From NCBI GenBank assembly GCA_016801845.1, contig CM028912.1, positions 18,226,001 to 18,290,000 on the forward strand: a stretch of DNA of 64,000 nt. Direction: 5' to 3'. This DNA is from Polydactylus sextarius. Its lineage: Eukaryota > Chordata > Actinopteri > Polynemidae. A program made the translations under genes and the position numbers. The number at the start of each line of letters is the position of its first letter. The stretch's first letter is position 1. The notes below the pieces were generated by a model. That model did no database searches. It was not told where the DNA came from and was given only the letters and a program-made list of their open reading frames with translations. Shown here piece by piece: positions 1-14,705 of this stretch.

Positions 1-214
1 CAGGATGTAAATTCACTGTTGTCCACGGCTGATTTGTCATGGTCACATTGTGTTGTGCGTGGTGAATTGTTACGGGGGTTTTGTTACAGTTATTCACACC
101 CTCTGAATTAACTAGCTTTAACAGATAAAACTGAGAGGAAGTGCATTCAGGAAGTACAGGAAGTACATTCCGAGATGAAACATGACATGCTTCATCTTTT
201 TCTGTCTCTTTTAG

Positions 215-311
215 GTGGAGAAGGCTCAGCTGAAGCAGGACAGAAGGAAACATCCACCTGTGACATTTGCCAGTTCGGGGCTGAGTGTGATGTGGACGCA
301 GAGGATGTTTG
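215..311 (+). CDS. tmeff2: tmeff2 exon: linker before second Kazal module
   Basis: The acceptor TTTTAG ends at 214 and the donor GTGAGT starts at 312. Read with GGA at 217 it encodes GEGSAEAGQKETSTCDICQF and continues to DAEDV plus the first two bases of a Trp codon. The human protein has a closely similar stretch. A CA repeat starts ten bases into the following intron. Confidence 0.9.
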
Positions 312-317
312 GTGAGT

Positions 318-359
<42 letters not shown>

Positions 360-3300
360 AAATACTACTCGTGAGAGGCTGCATAGATAAAAACAGTGAT
401 GAACACCCACTGAGGTTTAGTGCATAGTTGACCATTTCATTTAACCTCAATTACGAGAACAGGGCACAGACAGACAGTAGATTTTCACTTATTCTGGAAA
501 TCCAATTACTACCCTTACAGGACATGGCAATGTCAGGTCAAAAATGACTTTGAGTCATATGTGGGGAAAACTGGTTCAGTGAAGAAATAACGTTATAAAA
601 TTAGTCATAAACGTCATAAATTTTACCATGTATTGCAGATGAGACAGATGCAGGTAATATGTTATCGGCTCCCCCGCGTGCATTAGCAAGGAGGCAGCAC
701 TAAAAACATCCTCAGGGGTGCATAATAAACATGCGGGTGCAGAGCCTAATTAGATGGAGGCCCAAATGGTGAACTGTTTTCCAGCACTAGACAATATCAG
801 CTTGTATTTATTTGCACTCTACAGCATGAATGAAGCTTAAATGAACCACCATTACGGATTTGGTGCGGAACAAGGATCAGCTGGTATCAGCAAAAGAAAG
901 ACAGCGCTTATAAGAAATCCCAGACGTACAGCTAGAAATTAGAAGTGCCCTGAGAGTATGACTATCAAGCTACTTGATGTAATGGGAAGATAATGTACCC
1001 TGGTGTGCAATAACTGTAATGCCAAGGAACAGCTTCATGATGCATACCGAGCCTTGTTCCAAAAACCAAACAGCTGGAGTCCACTCATCCTGATGCCGCC
1101 CACTTCTACAAATGCACCCTATTATTCTACTACAACACAGATATGGATTTATTGGTAATTTCTCAGTTCCCAAAGGGAGAATTCATAAGGTCACAACAGC
1201 ACAAAGTAGTGTCAATGGTGTTGCACACAGAACTGAAAACATAAAAGAAAATGAAGCCTGAAGCATATACAGCAGCACTTTGAATGAGACAGTTACACAG
1301 TACATAACATGGAACATGTGCTTCAAATGGAGCCGATGGACAAGACAAAAGAGGCAATCAAAGTTAGTAACGTATCTTGTTAAAAAAATACTTATAGTGA
1401 TACAAAAATACCTATAAATATTTCAAGAAAATACAAGTATTCCTTCATCTTTAAAAAAAAAGCTTAAAGGAGTTCTAATAAAATATAAAAAATGTTCCCG
1501 GTGAATAATCAGGTTGGTAATTGCAACCCAACAGCAGGTAATTTTCATCAAACAGCAGCAAACCATTCACACATCTCAATCAGGCAGCAGCTGATTTAAT
1601 CAAACAAACTATCAGGTAATCAAACAATGAGTGGAGAGAGATGGCAGTAATCAAAGACTAGGTGATGTGACCCCGTATAAAGCACACATATCAAACTTTA
1701 AGGCCCGCAGGACACATTTAATTGTGTCATTGGCCCTCTGACCCGGTTCCATATCACTCACAACACCACAAACACCACAAACTCCAATATGAGCTGCATC
1801 GTCATCAGCACTGCAAAATACTTGTGCCCACCCTTCTCCCCACCTTCTCTTGATGAGCTCATCAGCAGCCCAGATCACTTCCATCAAGACAGTTATTAGC
1901 TATTTAGTCAAATCAATGTTAAAATGAAGAATGGGGAGCAGGTGGGAGGCTGTCAGCGATGTGCATTCATGAGCAAAATCATGAACTGTATGACTGCATG
2001 TAGATTTGTTTTTAGCAAAACATCACTTTATTTTTGAAAGGATTTACCATGAACTGGCAGATTTATAGTGCTACTCCATTCAGTTTGGTTTTAGCTGTCC
2101 TAGTATAGGCCCTGTTTGGCCATCACATTGCTATGATCTTCAAACACGGCCCCTATAGCACTTGAGTTTAACACCTCTGCTGTAAACAGATGTCTTTATA
2201 ATATTGTGTTATTTCTATTTTCAAGTATGCAATACAGAATGATAAATAAATGTAAAAGTTTTGTAGGGCGTCGAGAGTTTTCTGATGCTTTAGGATATGA
2301 GTAGTCTAATCAAACTGAAGTGCAATTCTATTTTCACTGCATTATTCAATCTGACATTTGGTCACATTAGTCGTGTTCTATTTGCCAGTTTTATTTTCAG
2401 CTGATAGAGGCTGCTGTAGAAGTTGCTAAGAACAGTTAGAATAGATATAATATGTTAATTAAACAGCTTTAGAGGTGCTGATGAGAAGATTATTTTTAAT
2501 TTGGATACAAATGAGCTTTCAGTCCTCATGCTAAGCTAATTGTATGGTAGTATTTTCATCAACAAAATTAATTCTAGATATGAGTGTTATTTTTTAGCAC
2601 CTTAGCATATTCCCCAAAATGTAAAAGCTGCTCCTGCTGGGATTAGACTATATGGTCATTGTGTCATATTAAACAACCATGAATCATCACCATTTTTGTA
2701 GCGCTATGAGTTCTGATAAGTCAACATGTTGGAATATGTTGTCATACCCTGGTGAGAAAGTCTAAATTGTTATTATGCTGTGATAATTTTACTGCTGGTT
2801 GTATTCCACTGTCCACTTGTATTCCGCTTGTAAAACGTGTGGTCGTGGATACACCAACTAGTTTTGAGAGCTTTTACACCTGTTTAAATGTCTCTGTATC
2901 TGTGCACAGATTAAAAGTCATAAGCAGATACAGTCATAACCTAAGTCATATCTTGTAGGTGTGTGATTGAGATCAAAATGAAGGCCAAGTTTGAAGGTGG
3001 GTGTGGTTCGTCCCATGTGTATCAATGTAATAATGTAGTAATGACCAGCGTGTGCTCATGGATCCAATCATCAGCAATGTTGACAGGCATGTTATCTGGT
3101 ATGATCCCATTGCAAGATGGGCTTTAAATCTAGTTTCTCTTGCCATAGCCCTCCTGGATTGGGCTATTATTGTGATCACAGCATGAGGTTTGAACTTAGG
3201 AAAAGTCAACTTGCCACAGCCTGTAAAACTACATCAACCCCAGCAGTGACACAATTTTTCTGGCCTTTTTTCTTCTGGATCTTCTGGCACCAGAAGATGA

Positions 3301-6300
3301 CCTTCACACTATTAACACCATCTAAAAAGCTTTCACTGGCTCAGCTGCAACAGTGGACATGACACTGAACTGATGAAAGTCACACAGAAAATATAAGACA
3401 TGTAATAACAATTCAGTGGTCTCCAGCGAGGCCAGAGCCATGCACTGTAATTGTACATATCAACAGCTGAAAATGCCAAGTGTTTGCTTTTAAATTCATT
3501 TAAACTGTCTTGTAACAAAGTTGCTGATAACAAGTCTTCTTCTATGATCCTGGATCATCAATATTATTACCTCTAGTGAAGCAAGTAACCCAAAGAGAGG
3601 AAGCGACCTCAGAACAACAGCTAGAAGCTGGCTGCTCGCCAACTTTCACCAACTTTTTCAATGAACTTCAACATAACACGTGATCATGCTCCCAACAATA
3701 TTGATATGCCAGTGTAGTTTGTATAATACAATGTCTTGGGGCTCACCTCGACCTGCATCTTATCAGTTCGTTTTCTGTCTGTCTTTTTATTTTCTCTCTA
3801 CTGACTCTTTTCAATGGGAGATGTGCATACACATATCTCCCTCTTTTGTTTCTTTTGTGGTGCCACCACTACACATGGTACAATGAATGCAGCCTCTGCC
3901 TGACCGAGTGTACTAATTAAAACAGAAAAGCTTTGAACTGTATCAATGGATGACAATATATGGGTGGCAATCGAATTTCCTTCTTTTATACAATGGTGTT
4001 TGGGGCTTGTCCCTCAGTCCCTTATGGCTGATGTACATCAATTCTAATGAATTATTTACATAATGCATTTAGAAATGATGCTCTGACTTTGACTGAAGAG
4101 CCTTCTCAGGAGAAAATTGTCTTTCAGCCCATTCCTCCCCCCAAACAATAATAATTTGATTCTGTTTGTCATCATTTTTCATTCGCCATCTAGATGGAAA
4201 TAAGGAAAAGTAACATGTGTTCAGTGATGTGAGATACAGTATTCCTGTTGGCTAAACTATGTTGCACTTGACTCTGTTGTAGCAAAGAGCTGTGCAATCC
4301 TCACACTGGCTCTCTGTACCAATTTACCCCTCAAGGATCAATAGAGTGACACAAAAACCCATTTAGATCCATTTGTGGTGTAAAACTGTAATTACGTACA
4401 AAAACTCACGCTTTCAAACCCATCAATAGCACCCATTGGTGTTGATAGAATTAAAGGTAGAGGAGGAACAGATAGCGAGCTAGTCGTAGAAAAGGGCTGC
4501 AGGGACACTTGCTGTGTGAACACCGGGTGTAGACCCCCTGACAAAAGAATGAAGAGATTGTCAGAAGCCAGCAATTATGTCCTTATTGAAGCCATTCTAT
4601 GGAGAGCAAAAGGAAATTCCAACGAAAAGACAGGCAGAGGACAAAGTCATAGGGTGGCAGTACTCAAAATAATAGTATATACAGAAAGCCATCCATACAT
4701 TTGTACCATAGAACAACAAACTTCTGGCCCTCTCTCCTTGTGGTTACTTGTAGCATTTTGCTCTGATTTTGAGTCAATGTCATTTAATTTCTCTTTGTAG
4801 AGAAACACATAAAGATGCAAAACAACCACAAACCTATTATATATAATATTAACATTTAACATTACCATTTGGCCCAGGATCCCCTGATCCTCCAAGCTTG
4901 TAACCAGAATGTCAATTTTTTGAATTATTTCATCAGGGACACAATCATTTTTAATGTTAAAAACCATTGCATTTCTATTTTCAGCATGTGTGTGTGTGTG
5001 TTTACTAACCCTGATTGTTTGTGCATACACTATGCTTTTTTTTCTGTCTGTCACTATGTCAGTCTCCCTCCTCCTCCTCTCTCTCTTCCCCTGCCTGTCT
5101 GTTTGCCTGCCGCTCAGTTTTTAAAGGATTACAGTGAAATTTGAGGCTGAGGATTATGAAAATCAATGGTACGTTCAGCTGCAATAAGGTTTACCACCAA
5201 GGATTTGTAGACAACACGAGGTAGTCAGTGGATACGATAGTCTCAGCTGTGGTGTGTGTGTGTGTGTGTGCGTGTGTTACTTTGTGTTTGTGTGTGTTTA
5301 CATGTGTGTAAAGTGGCCTTTTCAGTTGGGAGCCAGCAGGCAGTCTGGGGGTCTGTGGTGAGGAGGGAAGTAATAGCAGTGAAATAATCAATAAGACACA
5401 TCCTGCTAAGAAAGTATCTGTGTGCACCAGTCACACACACTCAGATGTATGTACATTCTCACACAGCACTAACATTCATTTAACACTTCTCTACCTCTTT
5501 GTACCTCTCAGCAAAAAGTGTGAAGCAATTATTTGGTGTGTGAGTGAGAAAGAGGGGGTGGTGGTGGGTGGGGGGCAAGATTTATCACGAAATAATTGCT
5601 GTCTCGTGCGTGTACACAACTGTTTGTGCACAGCTCTCTGCGGGTGTTCAAAGTGTGTGCGAGTAGCATTAGGATGTGTTGACGCACTGCAGTCTAGTGG
5701 TATAGTGCCTATTGTGGAGAAAGTGAGAGGCCTCATTAAAAATGTATGGAGCCCAGGCATCAGCCAGCGACCAACGGCAGCCTCTCGGGATGACCGAGAC
5801 TCTGAAAGCTCCTCAGTGATGGGAGGTAGTCGGTGGGTGGTTTGCATGTACGCATGCACATGTGTGCAGCTTTTTTTTTTTTTTTTTTTTTTTGACATGT
5901 GTAAATTTCCCTTTAGCTCAAAAGCTTCTAATATGTCTCTTATATTCTTTATTCATCACAGTGTCTTCTTCTTCTCGCCGTCTCCTTTCATGCTCAAACT
6001 GTTCTCATTTAGATACTTTTTTACGATAACTCAGACACTTTTAATTGTAAGTCTAATCTTGTCTCGAGGGTGGCTGTTGCAAAAAAAAAAAAAAAAAATT
6101 ATACTATGGTTCTAATTTTTAAAGGTTAAACCCCTTTTTTTCTCACTTGCCTCTGGCAGAATCCTCCTATTCAGATCATTTTGGTTTTAACTGATTGGGG
6201 TGGGGGTTTAAAACTTGAGCTTTTGAGATAACTGTATCCACTTTAACACAATGGAAATAAGTATTTAACACTTTTTTCGAAGCTTACTTCATGATGCAAT

Positions 6301-9300
6301 TTGAAATCTGTAGGAGGGAAACAACAATAAATCCAAAGCCAATAAAATACACTTTATCTGCAGTTTAACAATAATTGAGATGCTTTTTTACTTTGCATTT
6401 ACTTTTTTGGACTTACTTTTTTTTAACTTTTTTTTTATGTGTATTATGTTGACTGAAAATTAAATGTAAACTTCAGGCAGTGTTGTACACCACCAAAACT
6501 TACATTTCCCATGAGCTAAAAGTGCTAAAAGAATGACAAAAGGAAACACAGGACGAACAAAGGAAAAGTGTTTTTTTTCTTTTTCAATTTAAGTCATTTT
6601 TTATTTTCTCTAAAAATATAATTTTATCTGTAAAACTCATGTCAATTATTATGAAAATGAGCAAAAGTATTAATCTGAATAAAAATAGATTGCTTGTCAG
6701 GCACTATATTCATATTACAGTCATTGGGGAGTGAGGGCTCCCAGCGGTTTGGCTCTAGAGTAATTCCTGGAAAACAATAGAACATTCTCACATTTTAGAA
6801 GCCCAAGCCAGGGGGCTGTTTGCTGTTTTGATTTGAAATGACAATTTAGTCGACAAATCTATCATAAAAAGGTGTTATGTATAAATGTAGGATATGTGTA
6901 GCACCACAAGATTAAAATAACTCAAAAATTAAAAATATCATTAAAATAACTGACACGTTATCAACACTCGACCCTTTGTGACTTAATTCATTCAGGGTTG
7001 AATAAAAGTTCAGTTGTTGTTGAATGGCATTTATCTGAGCTTGGTACACAGATGCTAACTATGAAATTGAAAACTTCAGCTCTAGTCGGTCTGTAGCGTT
7101 CCAGTCTCAGGGTGTCATTTGAAGCTGCGTCGGCTCACTTTCAATGTCATGTTGGATTTTTGCGCGTGCTTTTACACAGCTGTGTCCTCTCAGATGCATA
7201 ACGAAGCCTTTCTTCACATCATTCTTACTCGGTGGATCCATCATTACAACAGTAGTTGAGCGCTGCCATGCTTTAGTGCACAGCGCTTCCATCAACATCA
7301 GTGTCAGCAGCACGAATCATCGCGGCTGATTGTGAAAGTGTCTGCGTGTGTGTTTTTGTCTGTGTGTGTGCATGTGTGTGTGTGTGTGTATGTGGACACA
7401 CATTCATGCGTTGGTGGGTGCCCACATGGGCGTGAATGCAAATGCAGCTGTAGGACAGCTGAATGCCTGTGCTTTACTGAGTGCTTGGCACCAGGGGAAA
7501 ATGAAAAGACCGGGAGAATAATGACAGGTTTATAATTACAGAATCTAGTGCTCAGCGCTACTCAGCAGCAACTGTCTGGGGAAGGCAATCTGGGTTTAAT
7601 TTCTGCTGATTAGACACACTCACACTCAAGGGTCACAATGTATGTATGGCAAAACACACACGTATACATGCGCATGCATGCAGACGTATGTGCTTTCTCT
7701 CAATCTGTCATTGGTGTCGATCTTGTGTTTAGAAAGTATCTATACACACCAACACACACGTACACAGAGTCAAAGAAGAACACAGAGCGAAATACTACAG
7801 GAAAAAAATCTGTTTTGATAGCGAGAGCTAAAAGCATCAAGTAATCTCCTGATTCAGTGAATGGACTTGTTACAGTCTGAAAACAGCACAGAAATACCAC
7901 AGAGAAGGAAGTCATTGATTCAATCTACAGAGCAGACTCTACATGACTCACTTTAAAGGTTACGGATGTAAGCGACACACTTTTAATCAGACTTTCCATC
8001 ACTTATTTTGAAAATCTTCTCCAATTTACGTGCATATTTGAAGTGATTACCTTTTTAATCAGAATGAATACATCACCAATTATCACTTCCTTCCGTTTAG
8101 TTTTGCGTTTAATTTTGAACCTTCATCAACCTTCAATCAACCTTCATTTATCCCACGATAAAAAAATGTTATCATACATTTTAAGCTTAAACTTGGATTA
8201 GCACAATTATAATATATACAAAATCAAATTAAAAAAAAATCAACAGTTATTTGAAACCCCCAAAACTAACATGTTAGAAATAACTACAAACAGTAAAAGT
8301 AAGCTGGCAAAAACAGCTATTACATGATAAAAACAACAACATATAATATCAAATATCAAAATGAATCTGTGTTTGAAGGTAAGACAGGCCATGCATGTGT
8401 TCTCAGTTGTGACAGTAATACAACAGGCAATACTTTGGCCTGAAAGCCAGTTGTCCTCATCTTCATTAGAGTCATATTTAGAATTACTGAGCTCAATGGC
8501 TTTTGTTAAAGGAGATTGTGAAGATGTACCATTAACAAGCTGTTCAATCTTCCAATCAATTGACTTTTGTTGGCAAGCTGTTTCAGTTTGTACTATAATG
8601 ACGTTAGCTCAGAGCTTAGCTTAGAAGTTATTATTTTCCATTTAGACCACCATGCTATCTGACATAGTTGTCTAAATGGAAAATATTTTATACGTTCATA
8701 TTAGAGAACATTGGAATAGTAGCTGTTTTTCATGCCACAGTTTTCTCCACAACACTAGAATCTTCAGCTTTGTTAAATATAGTTCTTTCATTATTAATTG
8801 CTTCCTGTCTTTGTAAGGACACAACATTTGTCAATCAAACTCTTGGTGCAGTCTGTCTCTTTTTGGAAAGTTAAATCCATCTGCTATTGTGTCAAAATGA
8901 ATATGCCAAAAACCCAGTTTGAACAGGATTACCATGCGTGGTCCAGCATCCTGACTGAGAGCAAGCTGTACATTTTTTTCTGTCTCATTTTTAATCCCTG
9001 AATGAATTTGGGTGTGTGTGCTCCATAGTCAAACACACACACATCAGTCTTCGTGGAATAAAAATGCTCTTGTTTTCATTAATATTACACATTATTTTAT
9101 TTTTGATGTCAGTATCAATCAACAATAAATAGAATACGCTGACATTAACCTGTCCGATGTGGTTTCTTTTTTCCTTTAGGTGTGTTTGCAATATCGACTG
9201 TTCCCACATAAGCTTCAATCCGGTGTGTGCCTCTGATGGTCGTTCCTATGACAACCCCTGCCAGGTGAAGGAGGCATCCTGTCAGAAACAGGAACGCATC

Positions 9301-11677
9301 GAGGTCAAGTACCTGGGCCACTGCCAAGGTCAGATATTCACACTAACACGCGCACACACACACACACACATGCATGCATGCATGCATACACTGGGTTCTG
9401 AACGATGGAGTAACAATAACACCTTTACACACACATACACACGCAGCAGAGGCCGTCAATCTGCCTGGCCTGAGCAGGTGTTCGCTTCAAGTTGAAGTGA
9501 GGCCACGAGGCCAAATGAGGCAGCTTACAGAGCTAAACGCAGACAGCGTGATGCTGTATCTCCCTCCAGCTGCAGTTCCAACCACATTTCATAATTAAAG
9601 ATAGCTTCACTTAATCATATTCTGGAATAGTGTGCAAAGATAATCCTCAAAACCACACATGGCCTTCACTCATATGTATAATGTTAATTTTACTGATTTT
9701 TTTAATCCCCCCCTCCCTTTTTAATGTCGTGTCTTTTATTTGAATGCAGTGTTTGTTTTGTAATGGTTCCAAGGCTAAAGTTATTTTATAAATTGTGTGG
9801 TTAAATCCATAAACTAAATCATAATGCTAATCCGTGTGGGAGAAGATAAAGGCACATAAGTATTCTGTATTTGGAGTATATTATTATTCTATTTTGATCC
9901 AACAACATCTTAATTTCTCTTTATTTGGACTCATTTTGCTTTCATGTCTGGCTGAAACTATCAACAGGTGTAATATAGACTAAATACACTGTCAGAATTT
10001 GTTGCCATAGTTCCAGTATAATATGTGTTAATCTAATCACAGTCTCTACCCCAATCTTCTCCTTAAGTCTCACTGTGTCACCTTGCTTTGTCCTTTGCTC
10101 TTGGACTTATTACGACAACCACTAGAGGTTGTCTAACAACTGCACAAAAGACCCGCGTGTTCTCTGGTTATTAGGGAGAACTAAAATGAAAGACGTAATA
10201 GACATAATGGGGAGTAAAGTAATCAGGCTTAACCAGCTCCTGGAACACAAATAGAAATCTGCCCAACTTATGTTACACCCATTGGGTCAGGCCACCCTGG
10301 TCGATCTGATTATGTTCTCACCATTTCCTGAAATATGAACCTGTAGGATTTGGAAATTATATGTTAGTCAGGATTAAAAGAGATTTCAGTTTTAATATTT
10401 CCCCCATGTGTCACTTGTCATATTGTTGGGATATATTGTACTGTTCGGTTTTCTTTGTTTGGAAGTCTAGAGTCCTACTGTAACTCATACTGATCTGGAA
10501 CAATGATATTTAACCAGATTTTCAGAAAAATTAAGTAAGTTAAAATTAGAAAAAAAAATGAGTCCACAGTGATTCAAAACATTGTTCAGAATGTCAATAG
10601 ATCAGCCCTTGAAATCTATATAATCCACACATTCAAATACAGCAAAATAAACTGTGTCTAGTGTGTGTTCAAAATGTACACAAAGAGTTACATCTTACTG
10701 ATTCACGCAGTGTCGATTAGTCATGAAAGTGTACAGCTGCATCCACCGGCATCTCTGCAAATCATCCCCGACGTGCATGAGGGTGCAAGGGCCCAATCAT
10801 TGTTGCCCATAGCTTTAATTTAGCTTGATTCTTCTCCAGCTTCTGGCCTCATTGAAATGCTTCTTTGTTTCTTTTCTTTTATTGTTCCTCTGGTGTTTCA
10901 CAAGCAAATGAAAAAAGAAAAGAATTTTATTTTTATCTATTAAAAGTCACAGTTCCAGGTGCATTTTATGCCACAACGCTTGCATCATAAATCTGGAATA
11001 TACTTTTGCACACTCAATTTGAAAGAATAAATTCACTGACCGCTGAAAGAAATCAATCGCAATAAAATGATTACGATTGGAGGGAGGTTTTGTCTTGCCA
11101 TTGTGAAAAAGGGAATTCAATGCCACTTCAATAAGGTGAGTTAAAATGCATTATTCCCTCTGATTTTTTCTACCCAACTCTGCTTGATTCTATTCTTTGT
11201 TCAGCATAATACATTAGAGGAGATAGTCTATGACTTCTAAAGAGAATGGTTCACATTTATATGCATTAACTAGACAGGTCCACACATACCTCATGAACCC
11301 TTTGTTGAGATCGTATTTTATATTCCAACTTTCTCATCCTGCTCTGGCATTTGCCTGAACTTGTAACTCCTAAGTGATGGGAGTTGAGGTTATCGGAGAG
11401 ATTGTACTGACCTGAGATCAGCTTTAATGTGTCTTTGTTCTTTCCAGGTGACATCATAACGAATCCGAATAAAGCTGGAGATGGACAGTTTGTACGGACT
11501 GGCCCCACAGGTAAGTGCACGTGTAATGATGGCAGATGCTAAATAATGTGCCATAAACCTGTCCTCTTAGAAATTATGTGTCTTTACAACTGAACTGTAA
11601 CAGCAGCATGTAATTTCTGGCAGGGTTAGGTAACATATGTTTTCGAATCAATAAACCACAACAGTGTAATAATGCAC

Positions 11678-11751
<74 letters not shown>

Positions 11752-14101
11752 ACACAGTAGAAGAAAATGAGGACCCAAGGAATGGGCTGGCCCGCGGCCT
11801 GTACATCCCCTGTCCAGATCATTACAAAAACTACTGCGTCCACGGAGAGTGTCAGTTCCCAAGCATCCTGGCCCAGCCCTCCTGCAGGTACACACAAACA
11901 CACACACACGCACACACAAGTGATGGGTTGGAGTATAGCAAGTATTTGCTTGACAGGAAATGAGTGGAGAGAGGCAGAATGACAGGTGACAAAGGTTCTG
12001 AGTCAGAATCAAACTGCTGACAGTTAACGTATTAAGTCTGCATATTAATCACCAGGACACCAGAACAAAATGACATTATTCAAAAATTAACAGTAATATT
12101 TACAGACAGGGAGTGTTTGTTAACAAGTTAAGTAACAGAAATTATTTCCTATATATGTATAATTTCAGTTTAATAAGCTGAGTTGGGACTATTGATTTTT
12201 AATTAATATTGAGAATTTTATTTAACAGCTGAAATCAATGAGGTTACATTTATATGGGCTATATATATTATGAGCTAAAGAGAATGGATTCTAATGTAAC
12301 AATAAATGACTAAATTTGTTTGAAGTGTTTTACAGTGTGACTCTGACTGACTGAGTCACTGAACTGATGGCAGAATGGGTATAAAAAAACCTTGCATTAA
12401 GCAAGAGGACTCTATTATGAGAACTGACCACAGATCTGTTGTTGTAGAAAAGTGGCTAATTGTACAAAGCAATGCCTCTAGGGTTACTTTGGTGTTATTT
12501 AGATATAGTGTTTTTATCCCAACAACTTTCCTTTCTTGACTATCTGTAGCTGGACTATATGCTTAGAGATTATATCCATCCAGGTGGATTGCTATTGTGT
12601 TCACACCTCCACCATATGCTTGTCCTGTCACATGCAGTGCTTCAATATCATGCCCTCATGCTCTTAAGCTTTACTGTTTCACTTGTGCTACCGGTTTATA
12701 CCTATAAACACATACTCTCTTGGTATTTCAATACATGACGTCTGCTGAGTTGTTGAAGATAGATTGTTATCACCACTGGTAAATACTGTGGCTGGACAGA
12801 CATCATAATATCTAGTCTTTTGGTCTGCATTGAATTAAAAAAAAAATCTTTTAAAAAGAAATACATTGCAATGGAGCCTCTTCCAGCTGTTACCACATTG
12901 TTATGCTACTTGGCCAGTGAGCGGTACCAAGCATGCCATTCTGTGGTGTAATGTTGAGTGCGCCCTGGTGTTTTGCCCCTTTAAAAAGAACAAGTTGCGG
13001 GTAATTAATTGTTGTGTAATAAAGCTATAGCCATTAATAAGAAGAGTTGCGGACAGATAATAAGGATCGCCTTTCATCACAGACTGTACAGTTTAGCGCT
13101 TCCAGCTGTGAACCATATAACAAAATTTACAGCCTACTCATGAGCCACAGCAGTTGTTTTAGTTATGCGACAGTATGGCAGTGTATGAAAAATTCATACC
13201 ATATAGAAAACTAAAACCAGTATGGATGAACTGGTGTACCACCCTAGCACTACCCACACTTTGTGGTATCATAATCTGTCTGCCAGTGATAATACTTGGC
13301 TGTAAACACATCACTGTGCTGCAGTCAGCTTCACTGGTGACTGACTCCTCCAGTTTGTCATTATGTACCTGCCGGAGACTATAAAAGAATTTCATATATT
13401 TTTTTCCAGCAGCAAAAAAAGGAAAATGGAACTCTAAAAACAGTTTCATTTGCAATTGATCAACACATGTAAAAATCATAATTGGTGCCAGTTGTTAACT
13501 AAGAACCAAACTTAATACAAACTATGAAGCAACTTTATTTAATGTTTTATATTAACTGCTCACAGCTCATTATTGTGAGTAATGTGAAAGTGGATGAATT
13601 ATAAAGTTCTATGCTAGTTGTGGAAACAGGTAACTGTTATCACATGACACATATCAACTTCATGAGATCATAATATGTCAGTGTTGTGTTTATAGTTGTT
13701 GCATTGTAACTCTAACTGCCAGAGACTACCATAAACACTGATGCAGGTTTATGTGACCACTACACGCCTTTTATATTGAGACATAACCTAGACCTAGTTC
13801 TAATTGTAATACCCACTCTAAACCTTGAGCCTGGAGGATAAACCAGCAAAAATAACATCCAGGGTTATTGTCTCATCAGTACAGAAACACAGTGCAACAA
13901 ACATGTGTGTGTGTGTCACACACACAGACTCTCATATTCTTACACACACACACACACATTTGCTAAACATCATTCACACAGGTGCACATGCCCTCACATA
14001 TGTGTACACACACATACACAAACACAGGTTAAATGTACATGTGTCCTCTTCAGGTCTACCATCTCTCACAGCCTGACAGTGTAGCAGTCTGGGGGTCCTG
14101 G

Positions 14102-14156
<55 letters not shown>

Positions 14157-14674
14157 TCTCTGTTGCTTAGCTTGTTCGAGCTCATTCGGCCAGGCAGTGT
14201 CCTTGCATTCATAACTTTACTTGTCAGGTAGAATTTTAAAGGTCTGTGCTGCCCCCTGGAGGCTGGTACCATAACACAGTGTTCTCTGTGGGAGTGGTGC
14301 ATGTCTGCCCACACGTGTGTGTACATGTGTGTGGAAACGGAGCACAGACCCCAAACAGAACAAGGTTGTGGTGTTCATCTCATACACTATCAGGTCGCAG
14401 GGATAGAGACTGTGAAGGAGACTATGTTTGGTCCGTATGTGTGTGTGTGTGTGTTTGTGTGTGTGTTGGTACAAAACAAGGATATGCAGGTGTTTGTGGG
14501 TAACAACCTCCCCAGAGAGAGAAAAAGCAGGTAAAGAAGAGGAGATGGAGGGAGAGAAAGAGAGATTAAAAGGGGGACCTTTTTAGCTTGTCTCTGAGGA
14601 CAAAGATCATCTCCATTAGTCTCTCTCTCACTTGCACCCTCTCTCACATTGTGTGTGCGTGTGTGTGTGTGCGC

Positions 14675-14705
<31 letters not shown>

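Noticed and set aside
5420..6115. Open frame of 231 codons
   Set aside because: It consists of poly-Phe and poly-Lys from T and A runs and low-complexity TG-rich sequence, inside a tmeff2 intron with no homology I can see.
11574..12012. Minus-strand open frames with Thr-His repeats
   Set aside because: They are shadows of the TG tract and of tmeff2 exon 4.
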